This document shows positions 34,823-44,469 of a stretch of 64,000 nt of DNA, one piece after another; within the stretch, counting starts at the first letter, position 1; each line of letters opens with the position of its first letter. Source of the stretch: Methylotenera sp. GTDB lineage: Bacteria; Pseudomonadota; Gammaproteobacteria; Burkholderiales; Methylophilaceae. Location: positions 1 to 64,000 of the forward strand of contig JAUYAL010000037.1 of the NCBI GenBank assembly GCA_030693535.1. Reading direction: 5' to 3'. Below the pieces are notes generated by a model. The model worked only from the letters and a program-made list of their open reading frames with translations. It made no database searches and was not told the origin of the DNA. A program made the translations under genes and the position numbers.

Positions 34823-37552
34823 ATGTCAGAAAAACACTTTACGGGATTGAGAGCTAAGATGCTGATAGTAGTAGCGGGTGGTATGACGCTACTATTCACA
34901 TTGCTATTCTTAACTGCAAGAACCGTGTTGCTTGATGGTTATGCTAAGCTAGAAAAAGACAAAACCTTAATTCAAGTCAACAGTGCAATAAGTTTGTTGA
35001 AGGAGCAAGCTCAACAACTGGATGGAATAGTTGCTGAGTACGCACGCTGGGATGACACCTATCAATATATGTCTCTGCCTGACCCTCAGTATATCGAGTC
35101 TAACTATACGAGTGAAACGTTCGGCAACCTAAGAGTTAAAGCAATCACACTGGTAAATCTTGAAGGCGAGGCGGTTTATAGGCGAGGTTATGATTATACA
35201 AGCGGAAAGCCGTGGCTTATACCAAAACTCATTGAGCAGGCGGTAAGTAAGGGTGGTGTGCTTATAGATGCAACTAAGGATCATACGCTAGGTTTTTTTT
35301 CGGCTCCTGAAGGCGTCTACATCATATCAGCATTAGATATACAACCAAGTAACACTAAGAGCTTACGCCGTGGAACGCTTATTATGGTGCGGGAAATTGA
35401 CCAGTCATTGCTCACTCATATTGAGAGCGTAATTGGTGCGAAGTTAACTATTCAGTCTTTAGCTAATGATAAGTTTGCTAAAGCAGAAAAGTTAACTAGT
35501 GGTGATGTAATAGTTAAGCCATTAGATGATTTGCAAGTGGCTGGTTATGCTAGCGTTGAAGATATTGCTAATTCTGGACAGTTAATAGTCAAAACGATAG
35601 ATGATCGAGAAATTTTTAAGCAGGGTGAGTCAACAATAAGTTTCCTTTTCTGGACAATGTCTGCTATTGCGTTGATGCTTGCATTAATCAGCTGGATATT
35701 TGATAGGATAGTGTTGTTCCGGTTAGAAAGGTTGAGTGACGATGTGGAGCGTGTTGGCGACACCTCTAATATGACGTCACGCGTAAGAAGTCTTGGTGGA
35801 AATGATGAGTTAGCTAGTCTTTCACATGGTATTAACGGCATGCTGGAGAGTTTAGAAGAGTCAAAATATGCACTTCAGCTAGAGACTGAGCGTGTTCAAG
35901 TAACACTTGAAAGCATTGCTGACGCCGTCATTACTAGTAATGTTGCTGGCTATGTATTGTATATGAATAAAGCAGCAGAAGTGCTTACAGGGGTTAATTT
36001 CAGCGAAGTAAAAAGTAAAAAAATACAAGCTTTATTCCGGCTAATGGCTGAGGATAAAACCACCTCCGTGGATAGTATTTGGTTAACGGATTCATATAGT
36101 AATTTAGAAGAAGTGGTGCTTGAACGAGCGGATGGGCATGAGTTCGTCATTCGTAAGTCAGCGTCACCACTATATGATATTGATGGCAATACATTTGGCA
36201 TTGTTACAGTACTTCATGATGTCACTATGCTTAGAACGCTTTCTAACCAACTTTCATTTCAAGCTAGACATGACGAGCTAACTGGCTTAATTAACCGCTA
36301 TGAATTTGACCGTAAAGCTCAAGCGGCAATAGATGACGCAAGTATCGGTAGTCGTGTTCACTGCCTAGCATATATAGATTTAGACCAATTTAAAATTGTT
36401 AATGATACATGTGGGCATATGGCAGGTGATGTGTTGCTGAGGCAGCTTGCTAACCACCTTAAGGCTAAAGTACGTAATTCAGATACCTTGGCGCGTTTGG
36501 GTGGTGATGAGTTTGCCTTATTGTTGATGGGTTGCGATTTAGCTAAAGCGCAAGAAATTGTTGAAAGTTTGTTGCTAGTGGTTCGAGAATATCGATTTAC
36601 TTATGATGATAAAGTATTCAAAGTCGGTGCTAGTGTTGGTCTCACCGAAATTTCACCAAATCATACCCCTACTTTAAGTGAGTTATTAAGTACGGTAGAT
36701 TCTGCCTGCTATGCAGCTAAAGATGAGGGCGGTAACCGTATTCATGTGTATCGTTCTGATGATAAAAATATAAAAGAACATAACAATCAACTTGAATGGG
36801 TGTCTCGCATTCATCTAGGGTTAGAGAAAAAACAGTTTGTATTATATATTCAGCGCATGGAAAGTTTGACCGTTGGTGCTGAACTTCATTGTGAGCTACT
36901 CATTCGTATGCAAGGGCTGGATGGCACGCTATATCCGCCAGGCTACTTTCTTCCAGCAGCTGAACGTTATCATTTAATGCCGAAGATTGATCGTTGGGTG
37001 GTGGGTGAAGCGCTTGGTATCATTGCGCGTAAGGGTGTAAATTTTCCTTATGTATGTGCAATTAATTTATCAGGCCAAACATTTTCAGAAGAGGGCTTTC
37101 TTGAATATGTTGTTGATCAAATTAAACAGCATGCAGTAGACCCGCGACGGATATGCTTCGAAATTACAGAGACCGCAGTTATCGCAAATCTCAATAAGGC
37201 GCGTCAGTTTATGCAGACGTTGCGCGAAATTGGTTGTCGTTTCTCACTGGATGATTTTGGCAGTGGCCTATCTTCTTTTGCATACCTGAAGAGCTTGGAT
37301 GTCGACTTTCTAAAAATAGATGGAATGTTTGTTAAAGCTATTGCCCACAGCAAAGTCGATCGTGCCATGGTGGAATCCATTAACAATGTCGGACATGTAA
37401 TGGGAATTCATACCATTGCAGAATTTGCAGAAAATGAAGAGGTTATCAGTATCCTTAAAGAAATCGGTGTGGACTATGCGCAAGGTTATGGCGTAGCTAA
37501 GCCAGAGTTATTTGAGGATGACTTTTTTATTCAGCCAAGTAATCTACCCTGA
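34823..37552 (+). CDS. CHASE4-HAMP-PAS-GGDEF-EAL cyclic-di-GMP protein
   Basis: A 909-residue membrane signalling protein. The order is TM1 (about 12-32), extracytoplasmic CHASE4 domain with EYARWDDTYQYM, TM2 (about 275-295), HAMP, PAS (about 353-470), GGDEF with RLGGDEF at 558-564, and EAL domain. The cyclase motif is intact. In the phosphodiesterase domain the signature is ELL (691-693) rather than EAL, but ETA, DDFGSG (810-815), LKID and AQGYG motifs remain, so activity is plausible. It follows cheZ by 100 bp and may couple c-di-GMP to motility. Confidence 0.9.
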   Translation: MSEKHFTGLRAKMLIVVAGGMTLLFTLLFLTARTVLLDGYAKLEKDKTLIQVNSAISLLKEQAQQLDGIVAEYARWDDTYQYMSLPDPQYIESNYTSETFGNLRVKAITLVNLEGEAVYRRGYDYTSGKPWLIPKLIEQAVSKGGVLIDATKDHTLGFFSAPEGVYIISALDIQPSNTKSLRRGTLIMVREIDQSLLTHIESVIGAKLTIQSLANDKFAKAEKLTSGDVIVKPLDDLQVAGYASVEDIANSGQLIVKTIDDREIFKQGESTISFLFWTMSAIALMLALISWIFDRIVLFRLERLSDDVERVGDTSNMTSRVRSLGGNDELASLSHGINGMLESLEESKYALQLETERVQVTLESIADAVITSNVAGYVLYMNKAAEVLTGVNFSEVKSKKIQALFRLMAEDKTTSVDSIWLTDSYSNLEEVVLERADGHEFVIRKSASPLYDIDGNTFGIVTVLHDVTMLRTLSNQLSFQARHDELTGLINRYEFDRKAQAAIDDASIGSRVHCLAYIDLDQFKIVNDTCGHMAGDVLLRQLANHLKAKVRNSDTLARLGGDEFALLLMGCDLAKAQEIVESLLLVVREYRFTYDDKVFKVGASVGLTEISPNHTPTLSELLSTVDSACYAAKDEGGNRIHVYRSDDKNIKEHNNQLEWVSRIHLGLEKKQFVLYIQRMESLTVGAELHCELLIRMQGLDGTLYPPGYFLPAAERYHLMPKIDRWVVGEALGIIARKGVNFPYVCAINLSGQTFSEEGFLEYVVDQIKQHAVDPRRICFEITETAVIANLNKARQFMQTLREIGCRFSLDDFGSGLSSFAYLKSLDVDFLKIDGMFVKAIAHSKVDRAMVESINNVGHVMGIHTIAEFAENEEVISILKEIGVDYAQGYGVAKPELFEDDFFIQPSNLP

Positions 37553-37567
37553 ACTTTTCAGAAAATG

Positions 37568-37586
37568 CCAATAAATGATTTATTGG
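37568..37586. terminator. Short hairpin at the convergent 3' ends
   Basis: CCAATAAA and TTTATTGG form an 8-bp stem with a 3-nt loop. It lies just past the stop of the GGDEF-EAL gene and spans the stop of the DUF779 gene on the other strand. There is no strong U-tract, so termination is possible but uncertain. Confidence 0.35.
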
Positions 37587-37957
37587 TAGCCATAAGTAAC
37601 AACAGGCTTTAGTTGTTTCAATTCTTCATCATTGTACAGTCGACCACGAGTAATAAAGGCTAGTCCAGTGCCGCAATCTAATGAAAATGAGCCACTAGAT
37701 CCTGGTAATGCATCTAATATGGTGTGAGTATTTTCAGAGAACTGAAAGTGATTGTGCCCCATATAGAAAACAGCACCTTCGATTTCACCAACGATAATAT
37801 CTGATGGACTAGGCTTAAATTCAGTGACTGGCATACACAGTGGAACACTGCCCTCGCAACACCCACCAGACTGAAAAAACAAGATTGGGCCATATTGTGC
37901 AGAAAGTTTGTGAATAAGTTCAATGGCGGCAGGGGTAGCCGATACACGCTCAGTCAT
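37580..37957 (-). CDS. DUF779 domain protein
   Basis: A 125-residue soluble protein with the Cys-rich motif GGCCEGSVPLC and a later CGTGLAFITRGR, typical of DUF779. In many bacteria this small protein is encoded next to an acetaldehyde-type aldehyde dehydrogenase, as here. Its function is unknown; the paired cysteines could bind metal. GGAG precedes the ATG. A strong terminator lies between this gene and the upstream dehydrogenase gene, so its expression may depend on read-through or its own promoter. Confidence 0.85.
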   Translation of the reverse strand: MTERVSATPAAIELIHKLSAQYGPILFFQSGGCCEGSVPLCMPVTEFKPSPSDIIVGEIEGAVFYMGHNHFQFSENTHTILDALPGSSGSFSLDCGTGLAFITRGRLYNDEELKQLKPVVTYGYQ

Positions 37958-37975
37958 TACTGTATCTCCAATAAA

Positions 37976-38001
37976 AAAGAGGCGGATTAAACCGCCTCTT
38001 T
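37976..38001 (-). terminator. Strong rho-independent terminator between aldehyde dehydrogenase and DUF779
   Basis: AAAGAGGCGG and CCGCCTCTTT form a perfect 10-bp stem with a 6-nt loop. On the minus strand the stem runs directly into TTTTTTATT, an ideal terminator for the aldehyde dehydrogenase transcript. Confidence 0.85.
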
Positions 38002-38082
38002 GTATTACATCAAATCAGATGTCAACTCTTGATTTTCTTTCAAAATAATTACGCTGAAAAACAAGAGGTTAGAATGAATTAA

Positions 38083-39603
38083 TTAGAAAAAACCCAGTTT
38101 TTTAGGGCTGTAACTAACTAATAGATTCTTCGTTTGTTGGTAATGGTCTAACATCATCTTGTGCGTTTCACGGCCAATACCAGATTCTTTATAGCCACCA
38201 AATGCGGCATGGGCAGGGTAGGCATGGTAACAGTTAGTCCATACGCGACCCGCTTTAATGCCACGCCCCATACGATAAGCACGACTGCCATCACGTGACC
38301 AAACGCCTGAGCCAAGGCCAAACACAGTGTCATTAGCAATTGATAGTGCTTCAGCCTCATCTTTAAAGGTAGTCACAGCAAGCACTGGTCCAAAAATTTC
38401 TTCTTGGAACACCCGCATTTTATTATTACCTTTAAGAAGCGTAGGTTGTACATAGTAACCTTCTGCAAATGTACCGCTTAACACGTTGCGCTCACCACCA
38501 ATTAACACTTTCGCACCTTCTTGTCTACCAATGTCAATGTATGACATGATTTTATTAAGTTGATCTTGCGAAGCTTGAGCACCAATCATTGTATTTGGGT
38601 CTAGTGGATTACCTTGTTTAATTGCAGCAACACGCGGTAGAACACGTTCCATGAATTTATCGTAAACTGATTCTTGAATAAGTGCACGTGATGGGCTTGT
38701 ACAAACCTCACCTTGATTGAAAGCAAATAATACTAAGCCCTCAACTGCCTTGTCAAAGAAGTCATCATCAGCTTGCGCAATATCTTCAAAGAAAATATTA
38801 GGTGACTTTCCGCCAAGTTCTAATGTTGCTGGTATTAAGTTGCCTGCAGCAGCTTGTGCAATCACGCGACCAGTTGCAGTAGAGCCAGTAAATGCGATTT
38901 TTCCAATACGGCGACTGTTAGCCAATGGTGCGCCTACATCACGACCATAACCATTCACTACATTAATCACACCAGGAGGTAAGATGTCTGCAATTAATTC
39001 CATGACGATTAAAAGACTAATGGGCGTGAATTCTGCAGGTTTCATGACTACGCAGTTGCCAGCAACTACTGCAGGTGCAAGCTTCCAAGCTGCCATTAGG
39101 ATGGGGAAATTCCAAGGAATAATTTGACCGATAACGCCAATGGGCTCATGGAAATGATAAGCCACCATGTTTTCATCAATTTCACTCAAAGAGCCTTCTT
39201 GAGCGCGCATGCAACCTGCAAAATAGCGGAAGTGATCAATGGCTAATGGAATGTCAGCATTCATTGTTTCACGAATAGGCTTACCATTATCAATAGTTTC
39301 TGCTGTAGCAATCAACTCAAGGTTGGCTTCCATGCGATCTGCAATTTTAAGTAACAAATTGGCACGTTCACTTGGTGCTGTTTTACCCCATTTGTCAGCG
39401 GCTGCATGAGCTGCATCCAAAGCCAATTCCACATCTTCAGCGCTGGATTTAGCAGCTTGAGTATAAGGCTTACCAGTGATTGGAGTGATGACATCAAAAT
39501 ATTCACCTTTCACTGGGGCAACCCATTTGCCGCCAATAAAATTATCGTATTTGGCTTTGTAAGGTATTTTTACGCCAAGCCCTTTTAAAAGATCTAAACT
39601 CAT
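38083..39603 (-). CDS. NAD-dependent aldehyde dehydrogenase (ExaC/AldB type)
   Basis: A 506-residue class of aldehyde dehydrogenase that oxidises acetaldehyde or similar short aldehydes to acids. Catalytic residues are N165 in PWNFP, E262 in LELGGKSPN and C301 in [11 protein letters not shown]. The C-terminal [17 protein letters not shown] is typical of the AcoD/ExaC/AldB group. A good AGAGGAG ribosome site precedes the start. The neighbouring DUF779 gene supports the acetaldehyde-type assignment. It could help to detoxify C1/C2 aldehydes in a methylotroph, but the substrate is not proven. Confidence 0.92.
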   Translation of the reverse strand: MSLDLLKGLGVKIPYKAKYDNFIGGKWVAPVKGEYFDVITPITGKPYTQAAKSSAEDVELALDAAHAAADKWGKTAPSERANLLLKIADRMEANLELIATAETIDNGKPIRETMNADIPLAIDHFRYFAGCMRAQEGSLSEIDENMVAYHFHEPIGVIGQIIPWNFPILMAAWKLAPAVVAGNCVVMKPAEFTPISLLIVMELIADILPPGVINVVNGYGRDVGAPLANSRRIGKIAFTGSTATGRVIAQAAAGNLIPATLELGGKSPNIFFEDIAQADDDFFDKAVEGLVLFAFNQGEVCTSPSRALIQESVYDKFMERVLPRVAAIKQGNPLDPNTMIGAQASQDQLNKIMSYIDIGRQEGAKVLIGGERNVLSGTFAEGYYVQPTLLKGNNKMRVFQEEIFGPVLAVTTFKDEAEALSIANDTVFGLGSGVWSRDGSRAYRMGRGIKAGRVWTNCYHAYPAHAAFGGYKESGIGRETHKMMLDHYQQTKNLLVSYSPKKLGFF

Positions 39604-39845
39604 GCTGACTCCTCTAGTTTTGCTATCGTTAATGTAGTATTTCTATCTGTAAAACCGCATTATTACGTAGATATTTTTATGTTGTTAAAAATCTTGCTTA
39701 AAACCCACAAACTCCTTACCAGTAAAGGGTTTGAGAATGTAAGTCCGAACTAAACAATAAACCTTAGAAGCAATCAAATCAAGCGATAATTCAGTCATTT
39801 CTTAATATTTATACAGATATCTTATGTTTTATATAAGATGCATTA

Positions 39846-40454
39846 TTAAGATTGATTTAGTAAGGTGTCCACATCATCCAAGACTACTGCATAGAGATCA
39901 CGAGTTGAAGCTAAGGCGCCTTGGTGCACTTCATCTGCAGTTAAAATTTTGTTATTGGCGCCCATGAGAGGTCTAGTCGCGGTTGCGCTAGCAATAATGG
40001 TGGTTGCATAACCTAAATTAAATGCACCATGTGCGGTAGAATTAACGCACATGTGCGTCATAAATCCAGCTAATACAATATTTTTGATACCTAGTGCTTT
40101 AAGCTCTGCATCTAATGAAGTTTGTACAAAAGAATTAGGATAATTTTTAATAATGACTTTTTCACCGGCAATAGGTGCAACTTCAGATGAAATTGCACCA
40201 ATGTCAGCAGAAACGTCGTAAGGGGAACCCACCCCAGCGTCATGCTGAATATGAATAATCGGTATGTTTAGATCTCTAGCTTTTTTAAGTAACTTTTGAG
40301 CTTCCAAAATTGCTTGCTCTACGCCTGTTAGTTGCATTAAGCCGCTACGATAGGTGTTTTGTATATCAATAAGTATAAGTGCTGAATTTTTCAGGCTGGC
40401 AGGATTGTAGCCCATCCCAGTAATATCACGTAATGTCTTAGAGGCTGTTACCAT
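39846..40454 (-). CDS. Isochorismatase-family cysteine hydrolase
   Basis: A 202-residue hydrolase of the isochorismatase-like fold. The catalytic triad is visible as D30 in LILIDIQNTY, K103 in VIIKNYPNSF and C136 in FMTHMCVNSTAHGA. Members include nicotinamidases, N-carbamoylsarcosine and ureidoacrylate amidases; the substrate is not predictable here. TAAGGAG gives a strong ribosome site. It lies upstream of the aldehyde dehydrogenase in the same orientation, 242 bp apart. A small dyad, ATCTTAT/ATAAGAT, at 39819-39839 follows its stop. Confidence 0.88.
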   Translation of the reverse strand: MVTASKTLRDITGMGYNPASLKNSALILIDIQNTYRSGLMQLTGVEQAILEAQKLLKKARDLNIPIIHIQHDAGVGSPYDVSADIGAISSEVAPIAGEKVIIKNYPNSFVQTSLDAELKALGIKNIVLAGFMTHMCVNSTAHGAFNLGYATTIIASATATRPLMGANNKILTADEVHQGALASTRDLYAVVLDDVDTLLNQS

Positions 40455-40571
40455 AGCAAGTACTCCTTAATATATTGAATAATTTAACTATTTTAGAAAA
40501 TATCGATTAACATAGTTATAGCAACAACCATAATATTACTTATTACGTGTGAATTGACAATAACCAACTAA

Positions 40572-40588
40572 AAATTGTTCAACAATTT
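40572..40588. promoter_or_regulatory. Perfect palindrome, putative operator
   Basis: AAATTGTT-C-AACAATTT is a perfect 8-bp dyad in the divergent promoter region between the cysteine hydrolase (start 40454) and the adenylate cyclase (start about 40712). Such a compact dyad suits a dimeric repressor, but no regulator gene is adjacent. Confidence 0.4.
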
Positions 40589-40711
40589 AAGATTTCTCAC
40601 TATAGTTTATATGTTGTGTATAGAAAAAACACGCATCTTGGGCTATAGTATATAGGTGTAATTTAAAGCGTGATTGGGATTGCTGGCACCCGATACACTG
40701 AAGTAACATGC

Positions 40712-41959
40712 ATGAAAAAAATTAAATTATTAGAGGTATCTTCTATATTAACTCGTGAATTTTGGGCTGGAATTTCAAAACCTACGCCAGAAGCATTAGG
40801 TAAATCCATTTTATCGTTGCTTGTGTTAGCGGAAAGTCTCGTTTGTATTTTTTGGATATTCACGCTATCTGATTTGGGTGAAGGTTATGCAGTTATTGCA
40901 GCCGTTCCTTATTTTTATCTAGTCATTTCTTATGTAAGTCTTTTTATATTTTATCGTTTTAAACGCTACGAATATTTCACGTTTACTCAACTTGTCATGT
41001 TGCTTGTGATGCCATTTTTTATGCAGTGGGTTATTGGCGGTTTTGCTGCATCTAGCGGTGTAGCAATTTGGGCAATATTGTCGCCTGTTGGTGCATTGAT
41101 GATACTTGGTACGCGACAATCAACTCCTTGGTTTTTACTTTTTATCGGTTTGGCTTTTATTTCATGGAAACTTAATCATTACTTTGCAGGTAATGCTATG
41201 CCAATTCCAACAAGCGTGAAAGACGCTTTTTTCTTGATGAATATTACTGGAACTGCTTCAATTTTGTATGGGGTGCTACGATTTTTCCAAGCTCAAAAAG
41301 AACGAGTCATGATCTCTTTAGAAATCGAGCAAGCTAGGTCAGAAAAGCTATTGCTAAACATTTTGCCAGTGGCAGTTGCAACGAGACTTAAAGCGAATGA
41401 CATGAGAATTGCTGACCATTATGATGCTGTTACAGTGATGTTTGCTGACCTTGTCAACTTTACGCAAATGTCAGAGAAAATGCCACCAACCCAGTTGGTT
41501 GATTTGTTGTCACAGGTATTTTTAAGATTTGATCAACTTGTTGAGAAATATCAGGTTGAAAAAATTAAAACAATTGGTGATGCTTATATGGTTATTTCTG
41601 GTGCGCCAGTAGAGTGTGACGATCATGCGCATAAAATTGCCGCTATGGCACTAGAGATGAATGAAGCACTAAAAGATGTAGCAATTAATACTGGGCTTGA
41701 TTTGCACATGCGAATTGGCATTCACACTGGCCCCGTAGTTGCAGGTGTGATTGGAAGTGCTAAATTTAGCTATGATTTATGGGGAGATACTGTTAATTTG
41801 GCAAGCCGTATGGAGAGTACGTGTATACCCAATACTATTCAAGTGACGCAGAAAACTCAAGAAATCATTAAAGATGCTTATAATTTCTCAGAAAAATCTA
41901 ATGTAGAAGTCAAAGGTAAGGGTGTTGTTGAGACGTATATGTTACTGGGGCTTAAATAA
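40712..41959 (+). CDS. Membrane-bound class III adenylate cyclase
   Basis: A 415-residue protein with an N-terminal domain of about six hydrophobic segments (residues 30-195), a helical linker with LEIEQARSEKLLLNILP, and a class III cyclase domain. Metal aspartates are D246 (FADLVNF) and D290 (TIGDAYM). The residues selecting adenine are K286 (before TIGD) and D355 (YDLWGD), and the transition-state pair is N362 and R366. This points to cAMP rather than cGMP synthesis. The frame is open to a GTG at 40670, but the ATG at 40712 is a more natural start. The input signal is unknown. Confidence 0.88.
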   Translation: MKKIKLLEVSSILTREFWAGISKPTPEALGKSILSLLVLAESLVCIFWIFTLSDLGEGYAVIAAVPYFYLVISYVSLFIFYRFKRYEYFTFTQLVMLLVMPFFMQWVIGGFAASSGVAIWAILSPVGALMILGTRQSTPWFLLFIGLAFISWKLNHYFAGNAMPIPTSVKDAFFLMNITGTASILYGVLRFFQAQKERVMISLEIEQARSEKLLLNILPVAVATRLKANDMRIADHYDAVTVMFADLVNFTQMSEKMPPTQLVDLLSQVFLRFDQLVEKYQVEKIKTIGDAYMVISGAPVECDDHAHKIAAMALEMNEALKDVAINTGLDLHMRIGIHTGPVVAGVIGSAKFSYDLWGDTVNLASRMESTCIPNTIQVTQKTQEIIKDAYNFSEKSNVEVKGKGVVETYMLLGLK

Positions 41960-41972
41960 CTTATACGTCCTC

Positions 41973-42644
41973 TTAAAGCATATCTTCAGGAGTGTATTTC
42001 AGAACCATGTTTTCTGCATCTGGGTTCCCCGACCAAAAATTGTAAAATTCACGAACAACAATCAAAAAAAACTGCTTAGTTTCTTTGATTTTAAATAACG
42101 GTAAGGTGACATCTACCGCAGTACGATATGTCTTATTGTTTTTGATTGGAGCATCTCTTAGGCGTAGCAATATAATTTTTGCCAATTTAATACAGGTATC
42201 CACTAGTGTTTTTTCAGCGCCATTATGGCGTAAAGCGAGTTGATAAGCGTATAAGGGGTAAGATTCAACGTATTCTAATTCGACCTTGTCTAAACTGTCA
42301 GTGAGTGATTTTAGCGAGGTAGCAAGTGGCTTCCATTGAATCGAATCAATATCAAAACCATAATGTAAATTAAAGTTAGCAATAGCTTTAATATCTTTGA
42401 TCCAAAATGGGTAAAATTCACGTGCTATATTAAGACTTACATGCCAATCATCTGCAGGTATCGTCTCCATAAGAGCATCTAAAGCGGCTCTAAAATCGGT
42501 GCGTTGAAGTGGTTTCTCAGCTAATTTTTCTGCAAATTTATCTAAAAATAATGAATGCTGATAAAGTAAGCGAGTTGCAGCACCTTTAGATTGCAGTAGT
42601 TTTAAGTAAGCGCTAATAGCTTCTTTTTCACGGGAGATATTCAT
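41973..42644 (-). CDS. Hypothetical protein with internal duplication
   Basis: A 223-residue all-helical soluble protein that I do not recognise. Two similar segments are visible: residues 51-81 (FRAALD ... AREFYPFW) and 173-204 (YRTAVD ... VREFYNFW), with similar helical sequence ahead of each, so it looks like a tandem repeat of one helical domain. The ATG at 42644 follows the stop of trhO after one base and is preferred to the longer frame from 42680. It ends the fhc-trhO gene run on the minus strand. Confidence 0.75.
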   Translation of the reverse strand: MNISREKEAISAYLKLLQSKGAATRLLYQHSLFLDKFAEKLAEKPLQRTDFRAALDALMETIPADDWHVSLNIAREFYPFWIKDIKAIANFNLHYGFDIDSIQWKPLATSLKSLTDSLDKVELEYVESYPLYAYQLALRHNGAEKTLVDTCIKLAKIILLRLRDAPIKNNKTYRTAVDVTLPLFKIKETKQFFLIVVREFYNFWSGNPDAENMVLKYTPEDML

Positions 42645-42645
42645 T

Positions 42646-43578
42646 CTATTTTTTATGGTTTCCACCAATATGCATTTCACCTTTGCTTTTAGCTAAAATT
42701 ACTTGCTTTTGGCGTTCCGTTAAGCTGGCGCGTTTTAGTGTAGACAATGTGCTAAAGCAGTACGGACATGAGATTCCTGCTGTGTATTCTGGACTTTGAA
42801 TATCGGCAGGTGATAGCGGGTGACGACAGGCATAGCATTGGTCAAAATCACCTACCTCTAAATTATGTTTCACTGCCACACGTTGATCAAAAACAAAGCA
42901 TTCGCCTTCCCACATGCTTTCCGCTTCTGGCACTGTTTCTAGGTATTTTAGAATGCCACCTTGTAGGTGGTAAACTTCTTCAAAGCCTTGATCCATCATA
43001 TAGGAGGACGCTTTTTCGCAGCGAATACCACCTGTACAAAACATTGCAATTTTTTTATGTTTGGTTTTGTCAAAGTGCTCTGCAACGTATTCTGGAAACT
43101 CTCGAAAAGCAGTAGTTTTTGGGTCAATTGCGCCTTTAAAAGTACCAATGTCGACCTCGTAATCATTGCGCGTATCAATCAATATTACATCGGGGTCAGA
43201 AATTAAAGCGTTCCAGTTTTCGGGTTTAACGTAAGTGCCAACTTTTTTGGTTGGGCTAACGCCGGGCACGCCAAGCGTGACAATTTCTTTTTTGAGTTTT
43301 ACCTTCATGCGGTAAAACGGGTTTTCACTTGCAAATGATTCTTTATGTTCTAAATCAGTTAAGCTATTTTCAAATATTGCATCAGAACGCAAAAAATACA
43401 GCAGTTTGTGTATGTTCTCTGGTAAGCCTGCGATGGTGCCATTAATGCCTTCCTCAGCAAGTAGTAATGTACCTTTTATGCCGTTTCTGACACAGGCTTC
43501 AAGAATAGGCGATTGCAATGCTTTGTAATTAGATAGACTGACAAACTTATAAAGGGCGGCGGTTAAATACTTAGGCAT
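42646..43578 (-). CDS. trhO: tRNA uridine(34) hydroxylase TrhO
   Basis: Formerly UPF0176/YceA. It hydroxylates U34 of certain tRNAs using oxygen, as the first step to 5-methoxyuridine-type modifications. The protein starts [15 protein letters not shown] as in the family, with an N-terminal acylphosphatase-like domain, a rhodanese domain with active-site loop [11 protein letters not shown], and a C-terminal Cys-rich zinc-type segment (CYACRHPLS ... CPYC). The frame is open to 43668 inside fhcC, but the ATG at 43578 matches family N-termini and gives 310 residues. It is co-oriented downstream of fhcC. Confidence 0.92.
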   Translation of the reverse strand: MPKYLTAALYKFVSLSNYKALQSPILEACVRNGIKGTLLLAEEGINGTIAGLPENIHKLLYFLRSDAIFENSLTDLEHKESFASENPFYRMKVKLKKEIVTLGVPGVSPTKKVGTYVKPENWNALISDPDVILIDTRNDYEVDIGTFKGAIDPKTTAFREFPEYVAEHFDKTKHKKIAMFCTGGIRCEKASSYMMDQGFEEVYHLQGGILKYLETVPEAESMWEGECFVFDQRVAVKHNLEVGDFDQCYACRHPLSPADIQSPEYTAGISCPYCFSTLSTLKRASLTERQKQVILAKSKGEMHIGGNHKK

Positions 43579-43652
43579 GTTGGTGGGGTTGTTACAAATT
43601 GATATTTTAACATTAGACCGTGGAGTTGCAGCATGTATTGCTTCAGCGAGCA

Positions 43653-44456
43653 TTAGGACGAATGACAAAGTAATAAAATTTCACCATTACCATTACACGC
43701 GGCATCACCTACAAAGCGTTGTACACGCTTAGTTTCTATTTTAGAAAACCGTGTGTTGAACGGTTTAAAAGATTTAAACATTAAGTTTAAAAATGGCAAA
43801 GTATGCATGCCGCAGTCTTGTATGGATGCATGCAATTTAGGTAACTTTGTTAGCATTAATGTGCCGCGCTTCATGTTAAAGCAGGCGTAATCACCAACGT
43901 TGCCTAGTATGCCTATGGTACCTGCAATCATGCGGCTAGCGCAGTAATCGCCTGCATTACCTTCAATTAGAATCAATCCACGACGCATCTGGTCGCCTGC
44001 GCGGTCACCAGCATTGCCTTTAACAATGACAGTACCACCACGCATGCCTTTGCGTAGCCCTGGCGAAGCGCCACCTAAAAAGTCACCTGCATTACCATCT
44101 ATTTTCAGTAAGCCACTTACCATGTTGCAAGCGGCAAAAGCTTGCGCGTTACCTTTGCAATGAATAATGCCATTTTTTAAACCAAAGCCCAAGTAAGCTC
44201 CCGCATCACCTTCTAAAGTGATGTTGCCAGAGGTCATGTTCTTGCCAACATTGTCAAAGAAACGACTACTATTTATGAACACAATGTTTTCAGTGTCACT
44301 GCCAGTTATTTCAAATAAAGCAGAAACGAGCTGGTTATTTAAAGTGATGGAAGCTATTTGGTTAATGCTTAAACCTTTTAAAAGGTCTGGCGTTAGTTTT
44401 GTGCAATCAAGTGAGTGCGACAGTGGCAGTTTAAGTGTGAATGTGAGTTGGGTCAT
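43653..44456 (-). CDS. fhcC: Formyltransferase/hydrolase complex subunit C
   Basis: Subunit FhcC of the complex that releases formate from formyl-H4MPT via a methanofuran-type cofactor. The 267-residue protein is homologous to archaeal FwdC/FmdC and to the glutamate synthase alpha-subunit C-terminal domain. It shows a right-handed beta-helix repeat with GNAGD every 18-20 residues ([32 protein letters not shown]). It is the last fhc gene of the operon, 13 bp after fhcD. Confidence 0.94.
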   Translation of the reverse strand: MTQLTFTLKLPLSHSLDCTKLTPDLLKGLSINQIASITLNNQLVSALFEITGSDTENIVFINSSRFFDNVGKNMTSGNITLEGDAGAYLGFGLKNGIIHCKGNAQAFAACNMVSGLLKIDGNAGDFLGGASPGLRKGMRGGTVIVKGNAGDRAGDQMRRGLILIEGNAGDYCASRMIAGTIGILGNVGDYACFNMKRGTLMLTKLPKLHASIQDCGMHTLPFLNLMFKSFKPFNTRFSKIETKRVQRFVGDAACNGNGEILLLCHSS

Positions 44457-44469
44457 GATGTGAGGAATA

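Noticed and set aside
42644..43668. Longer trhO with a 30-residue N-terminal extension overlapping fhcC
   Set aside because: The TrhO family starts at the [10 protein letters not shown] position; the extension is read-in from the fhcC 3' end.
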